Source: Streptosporangium album (GTDB taxonomy: Bacteria; Actinomycetota; Actinomycetes; Streptosporangiales; Streptosporangiaceae). From it: DNA of 64,000 nt. The notes beneath the pieces were generated by a model. It saw only the letters and a list, made by a program, of their open reading frames with translations, searched no databases and was not told the DNA's origin. A program made the translations under genes and the position numbers. Positions 35,231 through 43,900 of the stretch are shown here, one piece after another. The stretch covers positions 930,001 to 994,000 of the forward strand of contig NZ_JACHJU010000001.1 of NCBI RefSeq assembly GCF_014203795.1, given 5' to 3'. Every line of letters begins with the position of its first letter. Within the stretch, counting starts at the first letter, position 1.

Positions 35231-36121
35231 ATGAACGGCAACAGCGGCATCGTCAACTACGGCGGGTCCATGGAGGTCAGCCAGTCCGCGGTCGGGCACG
35301 GGGCGACGGTCAACGTACCGGCCGACCGCGAGAAGAAAGCAGCGAACGCCAGGCGCGCCGACGTCGGGGTGATAACCATCCTCACCGAGGAGGCCAGAGC
35401 GATCCACAACGTGCTCGGTCTGGAGCGCGCCCAAAGTAGCGAACTCCCTTTCTTCGAAGGAATCGTGAACGTCCGCGGCGTGGCCACCCGGGTCGCCGCG
35501 ATCCGCGCCCTGGCTCAGGGGCAGAGGTCGACCATGATGGCCTTCGACAATCTTCGGCGGCACTACAACCCTGCGGTCGTCGTCCTCACCGGGATCGGCG
35601 GGGGCATCCACAAGGACATCGCAGTCGGCGACGTCGTCCTGGCCACCCGGGTCGTCTACTACGACCTCCGCAGGGAAACCCCTGATGGACGGCAGCACAG
35701 AGGCGAGGAGCGGGAAACGCCGGCTGCGATCGGCCACGCCGTCCACGCCTTCTTCACCGACTACGGCGAGCCTGCCAAGTTTCACACCACCGACACCGAC
35801 GGCACCGTACGCGACTACCGAGTGCTCACCGGGCCGATCGGCTCGGGTGAAGCAGTGATCGCGGACGCAGAGTCGGAGATCATCCGATACCTGAAAGCCT
35901 TCAACGACAAGATCCTCGCCGTGGACATGGAAGCTGGCGGCCTAACCCAGGCCTTTCACGAGCGGGACGGGTCCCAGACCGTGATCGGCTGGGCCGTCGT
36001 ACGGGGGATCTCCGACGATGCCAGCTCGAAGAAGAACGACGACTACCACGAGATCGCCGCGCGGCACGCGGCGACGGTCCTGCGCAACCTCCTGCCCTAT
36101 CTGATGATCGGCAGGACCTGA
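35231..36121 (+). CDS. MTA/SAH-nucleosidase-like effector with N-terminal signalling motif
   Basis: 296 aa; ATG 35231 with GGAG 6 bases upstream, 9 bases after the four-TM gene. Residues 1-29 carry the motif GGSMEVSQSAVGHGATV (11-27). Residues ~38-290 form a purine-nucleoside phosphorylase/MTAN fold: GVITILTEEARAI, VVVLTGIGGGIHKDIAVGDV, VDMEAGGLTQAF (ribose-binding Glu in the MEA motif) and VVRGISDDAS (catalytic Asp). In bacterial conflict systems this fold serves as a nucleotide- or nucleoside-depleting effector. Substrate (adenosine, MTA, SAH or NAD-type) is not decided by sequence. Suggested role: killing or dormancy once recruited by the membrane partner. Confidence 0.8.
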   Translation: MNGNSGIVNYGGSMEVSQSAVGHGATVNVPADREKKAANARRADVGVITILTEEARAIHNVLGLERAQSSELPFFEGIVNVRGVATRVAAIRALAQGQRSTMMAFDNLRRHYNPAVVVLTGIGGGIHKDIAVGDVVLATRVVYYDLRRETPDGRQHRGEERETPAAIGHAVHAFFTDYGEPAKFHTTDTDGTVRDYRVLTGPIGSGEAVIADAESEIIRYLKAFNDKILAVDMEAGGLTQAFHERDGSQTVIGWAVVRGISDDASSKKNDDYHEIAARHAATVLRNLLPYLMIGRT

Positions 36122-36162
36122 CGCCCTGACTTTCCCGCGGCCTTCAATGAAGGAGACGAGAG

Positions 36163-36828
36163 ATGGACGCGTTCGCGCTCGGTGTGGTGAGCTCCCTCCT
36201 CGCCACCGCCCTCACCGTCGTGGGAGGCTGGGCTTTCTCCATGCGTTCCCGCCAGTGGCCTGTCGCGCTTCTCTCCCGCCTGACAGGTCTGGGAGTCCGT
36301 CGCGTCCTCTCCCGGCAGTCCCTGGCCTCCCGGGAGTTGGCGACCGAGCTGGCCCGCGCACGCTGGGTGCGTGTTCTCGCCGGTCGCGGCAACGAGCTGA
36401 CCCGCGACGGGTTCGCCGCCGTCTGGGAGGCCACGGGCAGGCGTCTGGAGTCCGTACAAGTCCTCCTGCCCGACGCCGACCTCGGTCCCGGGTCCTGGCT
36501 CTCCAGACGGGAGGAGGAGATGCGCCGGGTGGATCTGGGCTTCTCCTCCGGACTTCTCACCGAGCAGGTTCACATCAACGCTGCCTATGTGAGTGAGGTC
36601 GCCCGGCACCGCGAGCACGTCTCGCTGCGGTTCTACGATCTACCGAACGTGCACCGCGTCATTGCCACCGACAACGTCGCCTACCTGACCATCTACCAGC
36701 AGGCGGAGCACGGCCGTAACTCGCCGTGCATCGTCGCGCACCGTCCCGGGCTGATGTACGACTACGCGCTCCTTCTATTCACCACCGCCTGGGACCACAG
36801 CCGCCCGGCGGAGTCGAGTCAGAGTTGA
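36163..36828 (+). CDS. Membrane-anchored PLD-like protein, third gene of operon
   Basis: 221 aa, ATG 36163 after AAGGAGACGAG. One N-terminal TM (ALGVVSSLLATALTVVGGWA), then a ~170-residue domain: RWVRVLAGRGNELTRDGF, SVQVLLPDADLG, VSLRFYDLPNVHRVIATDNV, AYLTIYQQAEHG, LMYDYALLLFTTAW. The alpha/beta pattern resembles PLD-superfamily domains, but no HxKx4D catalytic motif is present, so a sensor or binding role is more likely than phospholipase. It belongs to the same operon as the four-TM and nucleosidase genes (41-base gap). Its stop overlaps the next frame as TGATG. Confidence 0.65.
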   Translation: MDAFALGVVSSLLATALTVVGGWAFSMRSRQWPVALLSRLTGLGVRRVLSRQSLASRELATELARARWVRVLAGRGNELTRDGFAAVWEATGRRLESVQVLLPDADLGPGSWLSRREEEMRRVDLGFSSGLLTEQVHINAAYVSEVARHREHVSLRFYDLPNVHRVIATDNVAYLTIYQQAEHGRNSPCIVAHRPGLMYDYALLLFTTAWDHSRPAESSQS

Positions 36829-37286
36829 TGTCGCCGCATCACGTCATACGGCCGACTCGTGCCCGTTCGATACGGGGGCAGCCGGTTCTTCGAGATCGGT
36901 GTCGAGGCCATGCCGTACAGGTAGGACGTGAGCGTGTGGAAAAGGCGCTTGGGAAGGCGTTCGACTCCGCTCATCACGTTCTGGCCGTTTGGGAGGCAGA
37001 GGCGCGGCTCCTGCTGTTTCCCGACGCTCTGGCGGCGCTGGTGGCGGGGTGGAAGCTTCCGCAGAAGTACTGGGGAAAGGACACCGGCAGGCTCACCGAT
37101 CCCAAGCGGATCCTGGTGGAAGAGATCAGCAAGTCGGGCAGGAAGTATCGGGAGTCCGACGCGCCCGATGTCCTGGAGAAGGCCATCGCCCTCGGGAAGC
37201 TCGGCAATCCTCTGGGCTCGAATCGTTCCTGGAAGCAGCTACGGGATAACGTCGAACGTTGCTGCTCGAAACACATCTCAGTCTGA
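36828..37286 (+). CDS. Hypothetical, possibly 5'-degraded (DUF4276-like C-terminus)
   Basis: 152 aa if it starts at ATG 36828, which overlaps the previous TGA by one base. The first ~36 residues look non-native (Arg-rich, no conserved pattern). From VEKALGKAFDSAHHVLAVWE onward it looks real: EAEARLLLFPDALAALV, YRESDAPDVLEKAIALGK. This faintly recalls the C-terminal half of Toprim-like DUF4276 proteins, which occur in defence loci; the N-terminal Toprim part is missing. It may be a truncated fourth gene of the module, lying just left of the IS. Confidence 0.4.
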   Translation: MSPHHVIRPTRARSIRGQPVLRDRCRGHAVQVGRERVEKALGKAFDSAHHVLAVWEAEARLLLFPDALAALVAGWKLPQKYWGKDTGRLTDPKRILVEEISKSGRKYRESDAPDVLEKAIALGKLGNPLGSNRSWKQLRDNVERCCSKHISV

Positions 37287-37468
37287 AGGTCTTGTGCTGA
37301 TGGGGCAGGCAGATCCCTCGTCCGCCTGGGGCATCGGAAGACCGTGTACGGGCCTCTGCTCTGATTGAGATCGTTCCAACTTGAAGTTGCTGGTCAGGGG
37401 CCTGGTGTGATCCGTTGAGGGCATGCTCTGGCTGGTGGTGGGTACTGATCATGGTGGGTGATCATCGG

Positions 37469-38359
37469 TCAGCGGGTGTGTTCGGTGATGGCCAGGACCA
37501 TCAGCGCGCGGAGCAGCTTGGTGACGTGGATGGCGTCCAGGCGGAGCTTGGTGAGGATGCGCCAGGCCTTCAACGTGGCGAAGCCGTGCTCGACGGGGGC
37601 GCGTTCGGCGCTGATGAGCCGGTTGACCTGCTTTTGCGCGGGGGTGAGGGGCCTGCCGCGGGTGGCTTTGCGGCCGGTGATGATGACCGGATTGTCGTCA
37701 TCGTCGTCCAGGCCGACGAAGCCGAGGTCGGCGATAGCGCCCAGCCCGGCCTCGCGCAGGCGGGCGGTGAGGCGGTTGTGCCGGGCGGTGGTGATCTCCG
37801 ATGCGCGACCAGGCCGGACGGCGGAGACCCACAGCAGGTTGCCGCGGGTGTCGGTGAGCGCCACCACGAGCAGCCCGTGGGCCTTGTGCTTGCCCGAGTA
37901 GTTCCTGCGGTTGTCGGCTCCGGTGCGGCGGCGGGTGCGGATCAGGGTGCCATCCAGCAGGACGACCTCACCACCGGCTTTGGCGATCTTCTTCAGGGCG
38001 CGGTCCAGGCGGGGTGCGCGGGCGGCGAGCAGTTCGACGGTCTCCAGCATCCAGCGTCGCACGGTGGAGGCCGAGACGTTGTTGGCGCCGGCCATGTCGG
38101 CCAGGCGCTGGTCATGGCGTAAGACGGCCAGCACGATGGTGGCGATCTTCCCGGCGGGCAGTTTCCGCCAGCGCGAGCCGATGGTCTTGAGATGAGCGCG
38201 CAGCAGGTCGGCCAGGAAGGTGAGGGTTTGGGTGGACAGCGGCAGCATGCAGGAGTAGACAGGCGAGGGCGTGTCTTCGGCGGACGTCGAAGCCTTCGAC
38301 GTTGTCGATGTCGTGGTTTTGGTTGTGGTCACACGCCGCCAGGCCCCCGCCGGGGACAC
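37469..38359 (-). CDS. IS5-family DDE transposase (left copy)
   Basis: 296 aa from GTG 38359; an internal ATG giving a ~259-aa protein (MLPLSTQTLTFLADLLRAHL) may be the real start. N-terminal HTH (MAGANNVSASTVRRWMLETV), then the DDE_Tnp_4 catalytic domain: VVLLDGTLIRTRRR (first Asp), NYSGKHKAHGLLVVALTD, LGAIADLGFVGLDDDDDNP (second Asp), and NRLISAERAPVEHGFATLKA (Glu). Intact, so the element could be active. One amino acid differs from the right copy (Glu for Lys at the base-37753 codon). Confidence 0.9.
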   Translation of the reverse strand: MSPAGAWRRVTTTKTTTSTTSKASTSAEDTPSPVYSCMLPLSTQTLTFLADLLRAHLKTIGSRWRKLPAGKIATIVLAVLRHDQRLADMAGANNVSASTVRRWMLETVELLAARAPRLDRALKKIAKAGGEVVLLDGTLIRTRRRTGADNRRNYSGKHKAHGLLVVALTDTRGNLLWVSAVRPGRASEITTARHNRLTARLREAGLGAIADLGFVGLDDDDDNPVIITGRKATRGRPLTPAQKQVNRLISAERAPVEHGFATLKAWRILTKLRLDAIHVTKLLRALMVLAITEHTR

Positions 38360-38436
38360 GCTCGGGATGTTTCACCCGGGCAGGGCCTGGCCAGGGGCTG
38401 CGGGAAGCGGCAGTGGGCGCAGTGGGCCGCCCGAGG

Positions 38437-38985
38437 TCAGGGGGCGAACGCGCCGCTGGGGGTCTTGCGCAGCCAGCCCCGCTCGGCCAGCCGGTTCAGC
38501 TTGGCCCGCACGCCTTCGACCTGCCCCGATTCGGTGGAAAGGCTGAGCTGGGCGCAGATCGCCTTGCAGATGAGGGGGCCGTCGGCGGCGCGTACCGCGG
38601 CCAGTAGCGCCTGGTAGTCGGCGGGCAGCTCATCAGTGCCGGCAGCGTGGTGACGGTGCGGGATCAGCAAACCGCCGGGCACGGGCACGGACGCGGGTAC
38701 GGGTACGGGTATGGGGCGCAGCTCTATCCCCTGGGAGGCCTGCTCTGCTGCCTGGGCTGGGGTGAGCATCACCTGGTAGAACGGCGTCGGCTCACCGCCG
38801 GGCTCGCCGGGTGCGTTGAGCTGCTCGGCGGGATCGTCGGCGAGGAGTTCCTTGACCACCTGCTCGGCCACACGCAGCCGGTCCATCTCGTCTTCGGTCT
38901 CGGCCAGTTGCTCGCGCAACCGATCGGCGTGCGTGCCCAGCGCGACCAGGCGCATGGTGATGCGCTCCAGCAGCGGCGACGACAT
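38437..38985 (-). CDS. IS passenger protein with C-terminal wHTH (left copy)
   Basis: 182 aa from ATG 38985. Coiled-coil N-terminus (RLREQLAETEDEMDRLRVAE), a Pro-Val linker encoded by a short repeat (IPVPVPASVPVP), then a winged-helix-like domain (VRAKLNRLAERGWLRKTPSG). It lies inside the IS upstream of the transposase on the same strand, so it is carried by the element. It may regulate transposition. Similar genes beside IS5-like transposases occur in other actinomycetes, as far as I recall. Confidence 0.7.
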   Translation of the reverse strand: MSSPLLERITMRLVALGTHADRLREQLAETEDEMDRLRVAEQVVKELLADDPAEQLNAPGEPGGEPTPFYQVMLTPAQAAEQASQGIELRPIPVPVPASVPVPGGLLIPHRHHAAGTDELPADYQALLAAVRAADGPLICKAICAQLSLSTESGQVEGVRAKLNRLAERGWLRKTPSGAFAP

Positions 38986-39191
38986 GGCTTCCCCCGGCCG
39001 ACAAGACAACGATTACCTGGCGAGATCACCAGGACACGGACGATAACGACCCCAGGCCGGGCAGCGCAGACGAAAGCCGGAAGATCCACATTTGCCCCCG
39101 GCGGACGATCGAGACCCATGATCCCAGCCGTCTACCAGGAGAGAGCACACTCAACACCGCCAGGCCACCCCCTCCGACCTGCGAGGACAGG

Positions 39192-39776
39192 ATGGAACTA
39201 GCTCATTGTGTGAGCGAGCAGCAGGCCTGCAGGGTGAAAGAGGCGATCGCCCGGCGACTGGCGGAGTGTGGCGGGTTGCAGCTGCATCCGGACAAAACCC
39301 GCATTGTGTACTGCAAGCAGACTGGACGCTACGGCAGGCACGACACCGTGACGTTCGACTTCCTGGGGTACACCTTCAAACCGCGGATGGCCATCCAGAA
39401 GGGCGGAGCGCTGTTCACGACCTTCTCTCCGGCCATCAGCGGTAGCAGCGCCAAAGCGATCCGGCAGGAACTACGCCGGATGCGATTTCACCTGCGCAGC
39501 GACCTGAGCTTCAAGGACATCGCCAAGTTGATCAATGTCAAGGTCGGGCCGTGGGCCGTCTACTTCGGGCGCTTTCGCCCGTCGGAGGCGGCTCATGTGC
39601 TGTCTCACGTCGATCAGTATCTCGTTCGGTGGGCCCGACGGAAGTACAAGCACCTGCGGCGCTCTCCACGTCGGGCGTGGGAGACCCTGAAGAAGATCAT
39701 GAGATCTTATCCGGGGCTCTTCGCGCACTGGAAGCGGAATGCGCTCAGGAGATCAGCAGCGGCGCGAGCTGGATGA
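39192..39776 (+). pseudogene. ltrA: Group II intron reverse transcriptase/maturase, 3' fragment
   Basis: 194 codons; the first four (MELA) come from the IS end and the rest are LtrA: ACRVKEAIARRLAECGGLQL, HPDKTRIVYCKQTGRYG, FDFLGYTFKPRMA, then domain X/maturase (WAVYFGRFRPSEAAHVLSHV) to the usual end. The RT palm with YADD is missing; the break falls just after where YADD should lie. Without the RT core it cannot support retrohoming. The IS-derived ATG keeps the frame, so a maturase-only protein could still be made. Confidence 0.8.
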
Positions 39777-39853
39777 CAGGAGCCGGATAAGTCGAGAGGC
39801 TTACGTCCGGATCTGTGGGAGCCGGAGGGTGAGATTCCCTCCGGCCACCCGAC
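39206..39853 (+). mobile_element. Group II intron 3' remnant
   Basis: ltrA 3' part followed by domain V (39780-39814) and a domain VI hairpin (stem GCCGGAGGG/CCCTCCGGC), ending near 39853 in CCACCCGAC, close to the usual bacterial intron 3' end. The 5' half (domains I-IV start and RT core) was lost at the IS junction, so the intron cannot self-splice. Confidence 0.75.
39780..39814 (+). ncRNA. Group II intron domain V
   Basis: 35 nt beginning GAGCCGGAT. It folds as an outer stem, a bulge, and an inner 5-bp stem AAGTC/GGCTT capped by a GAGA tetraloop, with ACGTCCGGATCT closing. This is the catalytic domain V pattern. Located 3 bases past the ltrA stop. Confidence 0.75.
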
Positions 39854-40019
39854 CGTTTTTTCGATCCTCCAGGAAGGCAGAAAAAACGCGACCCGCTTCT
39901 TCCTTTGTCCATCCGGTACAAAACTTTTATTCGGAATCCGAGAAGAAATCTGGGATCTCAGAGAAGCAGGATCTGACGAGCTCCAGGTCCGCCACAGGCA
40001 GATTTCGAGATGGCCGGAA

Positions 40020-40205
40020 TTATCGCCAGCCATCGATAAGCCTCTGAATTTCCGTTTTTGTGCGACCGAATCGCGCGATGCATTCGCTACCGGGGAGTCC
40101 ATTGACAATGTAGGCACCCTCGATAAGTGTATCCAACATCAGATGGTGCTCCCGCAATGATTTAAGCGCCATTTCGTACTCTCCGGCAGGCCGGTTAAGA
40201 TTCAT
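40020..40205 (-). CDS. Small hypothetical protein, possible orphan immunity fragment
   Basis: 61 aa from ATG 40205; the frame is open further upstream to ~40280 without a start. Reads YEMALKSLREHHLMLDTLIE and GSECIARFGRTKTEIQRLID. AT-richer than the genome, as are other parts of 39854-40950. It lies downstream of the rhs-imm pair beyond a strong terminator. Orphan immunity genes are common there, but I cannot assign it. Confidence 0.35.
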   Translation of the reverse strand: MNLNRPAGEYEMALKSLREHHLMLDTLIEGAYIVNGLPGSECIARFGRTKTEIQRLIDGWR

Positions 40206-40430
40206 CGACTTAGCGTCACTCCGGTTTTGTTGGTGAAGTGCGTCGGCAGGACGCGAAAAGCCGATCCGGCCACCGCTCGATGAGGATCATGTTCGCCGAT
40301 GGTCTAGCTGGCGCCTATGCCATCAGAGCCGGGCTCGCCAATGCCACTACCAGTGACAATGCCTCAGAGATCACTAAATGTGGCTGGCATACTAGGACCA
40401 CTCGGCACAATCGCCCGTATTTAACGCTCA

Positions 40431-40463
40431 GAGGGCGGTTATAGAGATCCTATAACCGCCCTC
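40431..40463 (-). terminator. Strong terminator of rhs-imm operon
   Basis: Perfect 13-bp stem: 40431-40443 GAGGGCGGTTATA and 40451-40463 TATAACCGCCCTC, loop GAGATCC. It lies 128 bases past the immunity stop on minus. The rest of 40206-40590 holds no gene I can support. Confidence 0.75.
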
Positions 40464-40590
40464 ACAGATTGACGGACAACGCTAACGGCAACAAGGCTAG
40501 TCACATAGGCATAGGGACCGCCGCCTTGCGACCCTTTTCATATGTCCGCCGTCGTCTAGAGATTTGCCCACCTATTCGGCCGATCGTCTT

Positions 40591-40950
40591 CTAATCAATT
40601 CCTCGAAGGGGCCCAAACTTCGAAGGCGAACGCGCATCACCGTTGTCCTCATGCCACTGGCAATGGGTAGCAGTCACAAAGTCGGGACCGCCGTTGATCA
40701 GGAATATTTTTCCAAACTCCGGCTCTCGGATGCCGAATTCTGACAACTTGGGATCGGTTGATGAAGCGAACTCTTCGAGAGTTAGGCGATTGTATTCAGA
40801 GCTGACCTGCATTCGCTCGACGTTACTAAAAAGCAGATCGATTCGTTTGGTAGAATCGTTTATATCGATGCTTCTTAACAGGAGCTGTGAATAGCTCACG
40901 GTGTAGTGCCAGAGCCGGAACTCCCGCACCCAAGCAGCGATCTTTGTCAT
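40591..40950 (-). CDS. Putative immunity protein for the Rhs toxin
   Basis: 119 aa from ATG 40950, with GGGAGAGTGAG just upstream and one base after the rhs stop (TGA-G-ATG), so translation is coupled. FRLWHYTVSYSQLLLRSIDI, RIDLLFSNVERMQVSSEYNR, IFLINGGPDFVTATHCQWHE. GC is far below the genome average, as expected for toxin-tip/immunity cassettes. Position directly after the toxin domain is the main evidence; it should bind and block that domain. Confidence 0.72.
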   Translation of the reverse strand: MTKIAAWVREFRLWHYTVSYSQLLLRSIDINDSTKRIDLLFSNVERMQVSSEYNRLTLEEFASSTDPKLSEFGIREPEFGKIFLINGGPDFVTATHCQWHEDNGDARSPSKFGPLRGID

Positions 40951-40951
40951 C

Positions 40952-43900
40952 TCACTCTCCCAAAAATTCAGGGAGTGGGACATCCACTACCTTCCCATTG
41001 CGGTAGAAGGTTATACTGCTCCAGTCCCGGTAGCCCCTCCGTACCGAGTCTCCGACGATTCTCATCTCACGCTCCGTTGTGAACCAGTTGTCACCGCCAC
41101 CTCGATTGTACGCCGACTTAAAGGCGAGGGCCGCATCGTCCGCGTGATCGAAGCCATCGAGGTTAATATGAATTCTATTCCCCGGCTTGTAAAAGGCTAC
41201 ATCTCGCACGGATCCAAGCGCCTCGTCTCTAGTTTTGTCGAGGAAGTGAGTGAGTTCGCGTGAATCCGCAAAATTGCGGAGATCGCCTTCTTTTCTGATG
41301 CCGAGAGCCACTTCACCACAGCCGCCCGAGTTATGGACGAGGATCGGCGCAGCGCCTGCCTGCACGTAGTACGTGTGGATGTCGGCGATGGTGAGGTTAT
41401 GGACTCGCTGGTAGGCACTCCATTTTTTGATCGATGCGACCTGGACGTGGGTGCCAGCGGCGGTCCGTAGCCACATGCCGGGCTTGAGATCCTTGGCGTT
41501 GACCCATTTGTGCAGTGCGGGTACCCAGAAGGGGTGGATCTCGGTGGCGATGACCAGGCCTGACTTGCCACCCTTCTTGCCGTCGGTGTCGACGGTGATC
41601 TGGACGAGGTTCTTGTCGTCCTCGCCGGTGATTAGGGCGATGACGGGCTTGGCTTCGGTTTTGCCGGTTTCCGGGTCGGTGGCCAGCACCTTGTCGCCGA
41701 CCTTGACGTCCTCGATCGGTTTGCGGGTGCCGTCGGCCATGAGGACTTCAGTGCCGGGCACGAAGCTTTGGGGGCAGGCCTTTGAGATCCCCTTGACCGT
41801 GCGCGCGACCCGGCTGGCCTCGGCAATCATTGATGCGATCTTGCCGATGCCAGCGGTGATGGTTTCTGCGAAGGCCCATGCACACGCTTCGGCGTCACTC
41901 CTGGCGCATTCGACATAGTCGTCTACAAAGAATGACCAGGCTGTGTTCCACGCCGCACTTCCGAGAGCCCGCACATTAGCCGGATCGCCCGGCGCCTTGT
42001 AATCGGGAGTTACCGCATAGGGGGCGAAGAGTTCTCTGACGGGCTTGCGCTGGGATATTACCTTTTCCGTCAGAACATCGTCAGGCAGATTGACGTTTTT
42101 GCTGAGACTTGATGTAGACGGGTTACAGGCTGCGCCGCCGGGATTTCCGCAGGGGATTCCCGCTGCGTCGGGCATGTGGCCGTCGAGTTCGATGCCGGTG
42201 ATGGGGTTGCCGCCGGTGAAGGCGTAGCGGTTGGACGTCCAGGGGTCGGTGCCGAGGGACAGATCGGCGAGGGCGCCGTTGTAGGAGTCGAGGGTGAGGA
42301 AGCGGTTGAGGCCGGGGTTGTAGTCGCGGAACCCCATGTCATACATGCCGGTGGAGTTGTCCCAGCGCTTGGCGTTGAAGCGGTAGGGGTTGTACTCCTC
42401 CTTGGCGGTGGGGTCGACGGGGTCGGGTTTGTCGACGCCGGTGAAGAGTTTGTCGTCGTTGGATCCGTAGGCGGTGTAGCCGTAGGTGGCGCGGGTGTCA
42501 CCGGTTTCGGAGGTGAGGGTTTCGACGTCGGTGTGGGCGTTGTAGCCGTAGTAGGAGGATTCCTCGCCGCCGTCGGTCTTGATCTTCACCTGCGACAGTC
42601 GCTCGCCCCAGGGGCTGTATTGGAAGGAGCGGGTGAGTTTCCCGGCGACTTCCTCGTCCAGGACTTCGGCCGACAGACCGAGGTAGGAGTAGGCGGTGGT
42701 CTTCGCGCTCGCGGTGCCGGTCTTCTCGGTCTTGGTGGTGGTGCGGTCCAGCGGGTCGTAGGTGTAGGTGGTGACGGTACTTCCCGCGTCGCCGAGTTTT
42801 TCGTGTTTGACGACGTGGTCGAAGCCGTCGTAGGTGTACTTCTCCTGGGTCTTGCCGCCGCCGGTGATGGTACGCAGCCGGCCGTAGGGGTCGTAGTTGA
42901 AGGTGGAGGTGGCCCCGGCGGCGGTTGAGGTCATCAGCCGGTTGCGGTCGAAGGTGAAGGTGGTCTGCTTGCCCTGGACTGTCTGGTCGTAGACGTTGCT
43001 GTTGGCGTCGTGGCTGTAGGTGTCGGTCTCCGCGGCGCCACCGCCGATGGGGGTCTTGACCGATTTGGCGATCCGGTCGCGGGGGTCGTAGGTGTAGGTG
43101 TAGTCGTTTTCCAGGTAGGCGCCGGGGTTGTCGGCGTTCTGGATTTTCGCCAGGTCGCGAGCCCGGTGCAGGTTGCCCTGGTAGCCGATGGTGTGCTCGG
43201 AGACCACCGTGGCGTTGGGCTTCTTTTCGATGCTGTGGCGCAGCAGGCTGTCGAGGAAGTAGTCGTAGGTGACGGTGTTGCCGTTGGCCTTGGTCTCGGT
43301 GAGGCGTTCGGCCTTGGGCGTGTAGGTGTAGGAGGTGGTCTTCGGGCCGGTGTCGGTGGCCGACTTCTTGTTGACGATCTGGTCGACCAGGTCGCGGACG
43401 TCGTAGCGGTAGGTGGCCAGCGTCTTGTCGTGGGTGCGCTCGGTGACGGCGCTGTTTTCGTTGTAGGTGTAGCCGGTGGTGTTCTTCACCACGCTGTTGA
43501 GCTTTTCGAGGATCCGATCGACCTGGTTGAGGCCGGTGTAGGCGATGTCCCAGGTGTCGATCTTCGCGGTGGGCGAGCGGTCCTCAAGGAGGGTCAGGTT
43601 GGCGTTGGGGTCGTAGGTGTAGGCGAAGTCCTTCTTTTCGGTGTCGGTGGTGCCGGTGGTGTCGCGCACCAGCTTGACCGCGTCGGCGGCGACGGTGCCG
43701 TTGGCCTCATCCGTCAGCGTGACGGAGTGGGTGTTGCCCTCGGTGAAGGCGAACTCGCCCAGGCTGACCCACTCACCCGCGCGAGTGGTCTGGTCGATGG
43801 TGGCGGTCGCCTGGCCGCCGTCGTGCTTGATCGTGTACTTGGCGTTCGACGCGGTCGCGCCAGTGGGGTACTTGACTTCAACCTTGTACTTTCCGGCGGA

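Larger units (their letters stand above)
37366..39205 (-). mobile_element. IS5-like insertion sequence, left copy (1840 bp)
   Basis: The same 1840 bp occur in inverted orientation at 46428-48267. Ends are imperfect inverted repeats: TGAGATCGTTCCAAC (left) and, read inward from the right end, TGAGCTAGTTCCATC (12 of 15 match). It contains a transposase and a passenger gene on minus. I saw one difference between copies (37753 C versus the equivalent T). No target duplication is evident at either copy, consistent with later deletion or inversion. Confidence 0.85.

Noticed and set aside
40238..40444. 68-codon plus-strand frame
   Set aside because: No Shine-Dalgarno, no protein-like pattern, and its 3' end runs into the terminator stem of the opposite operon.
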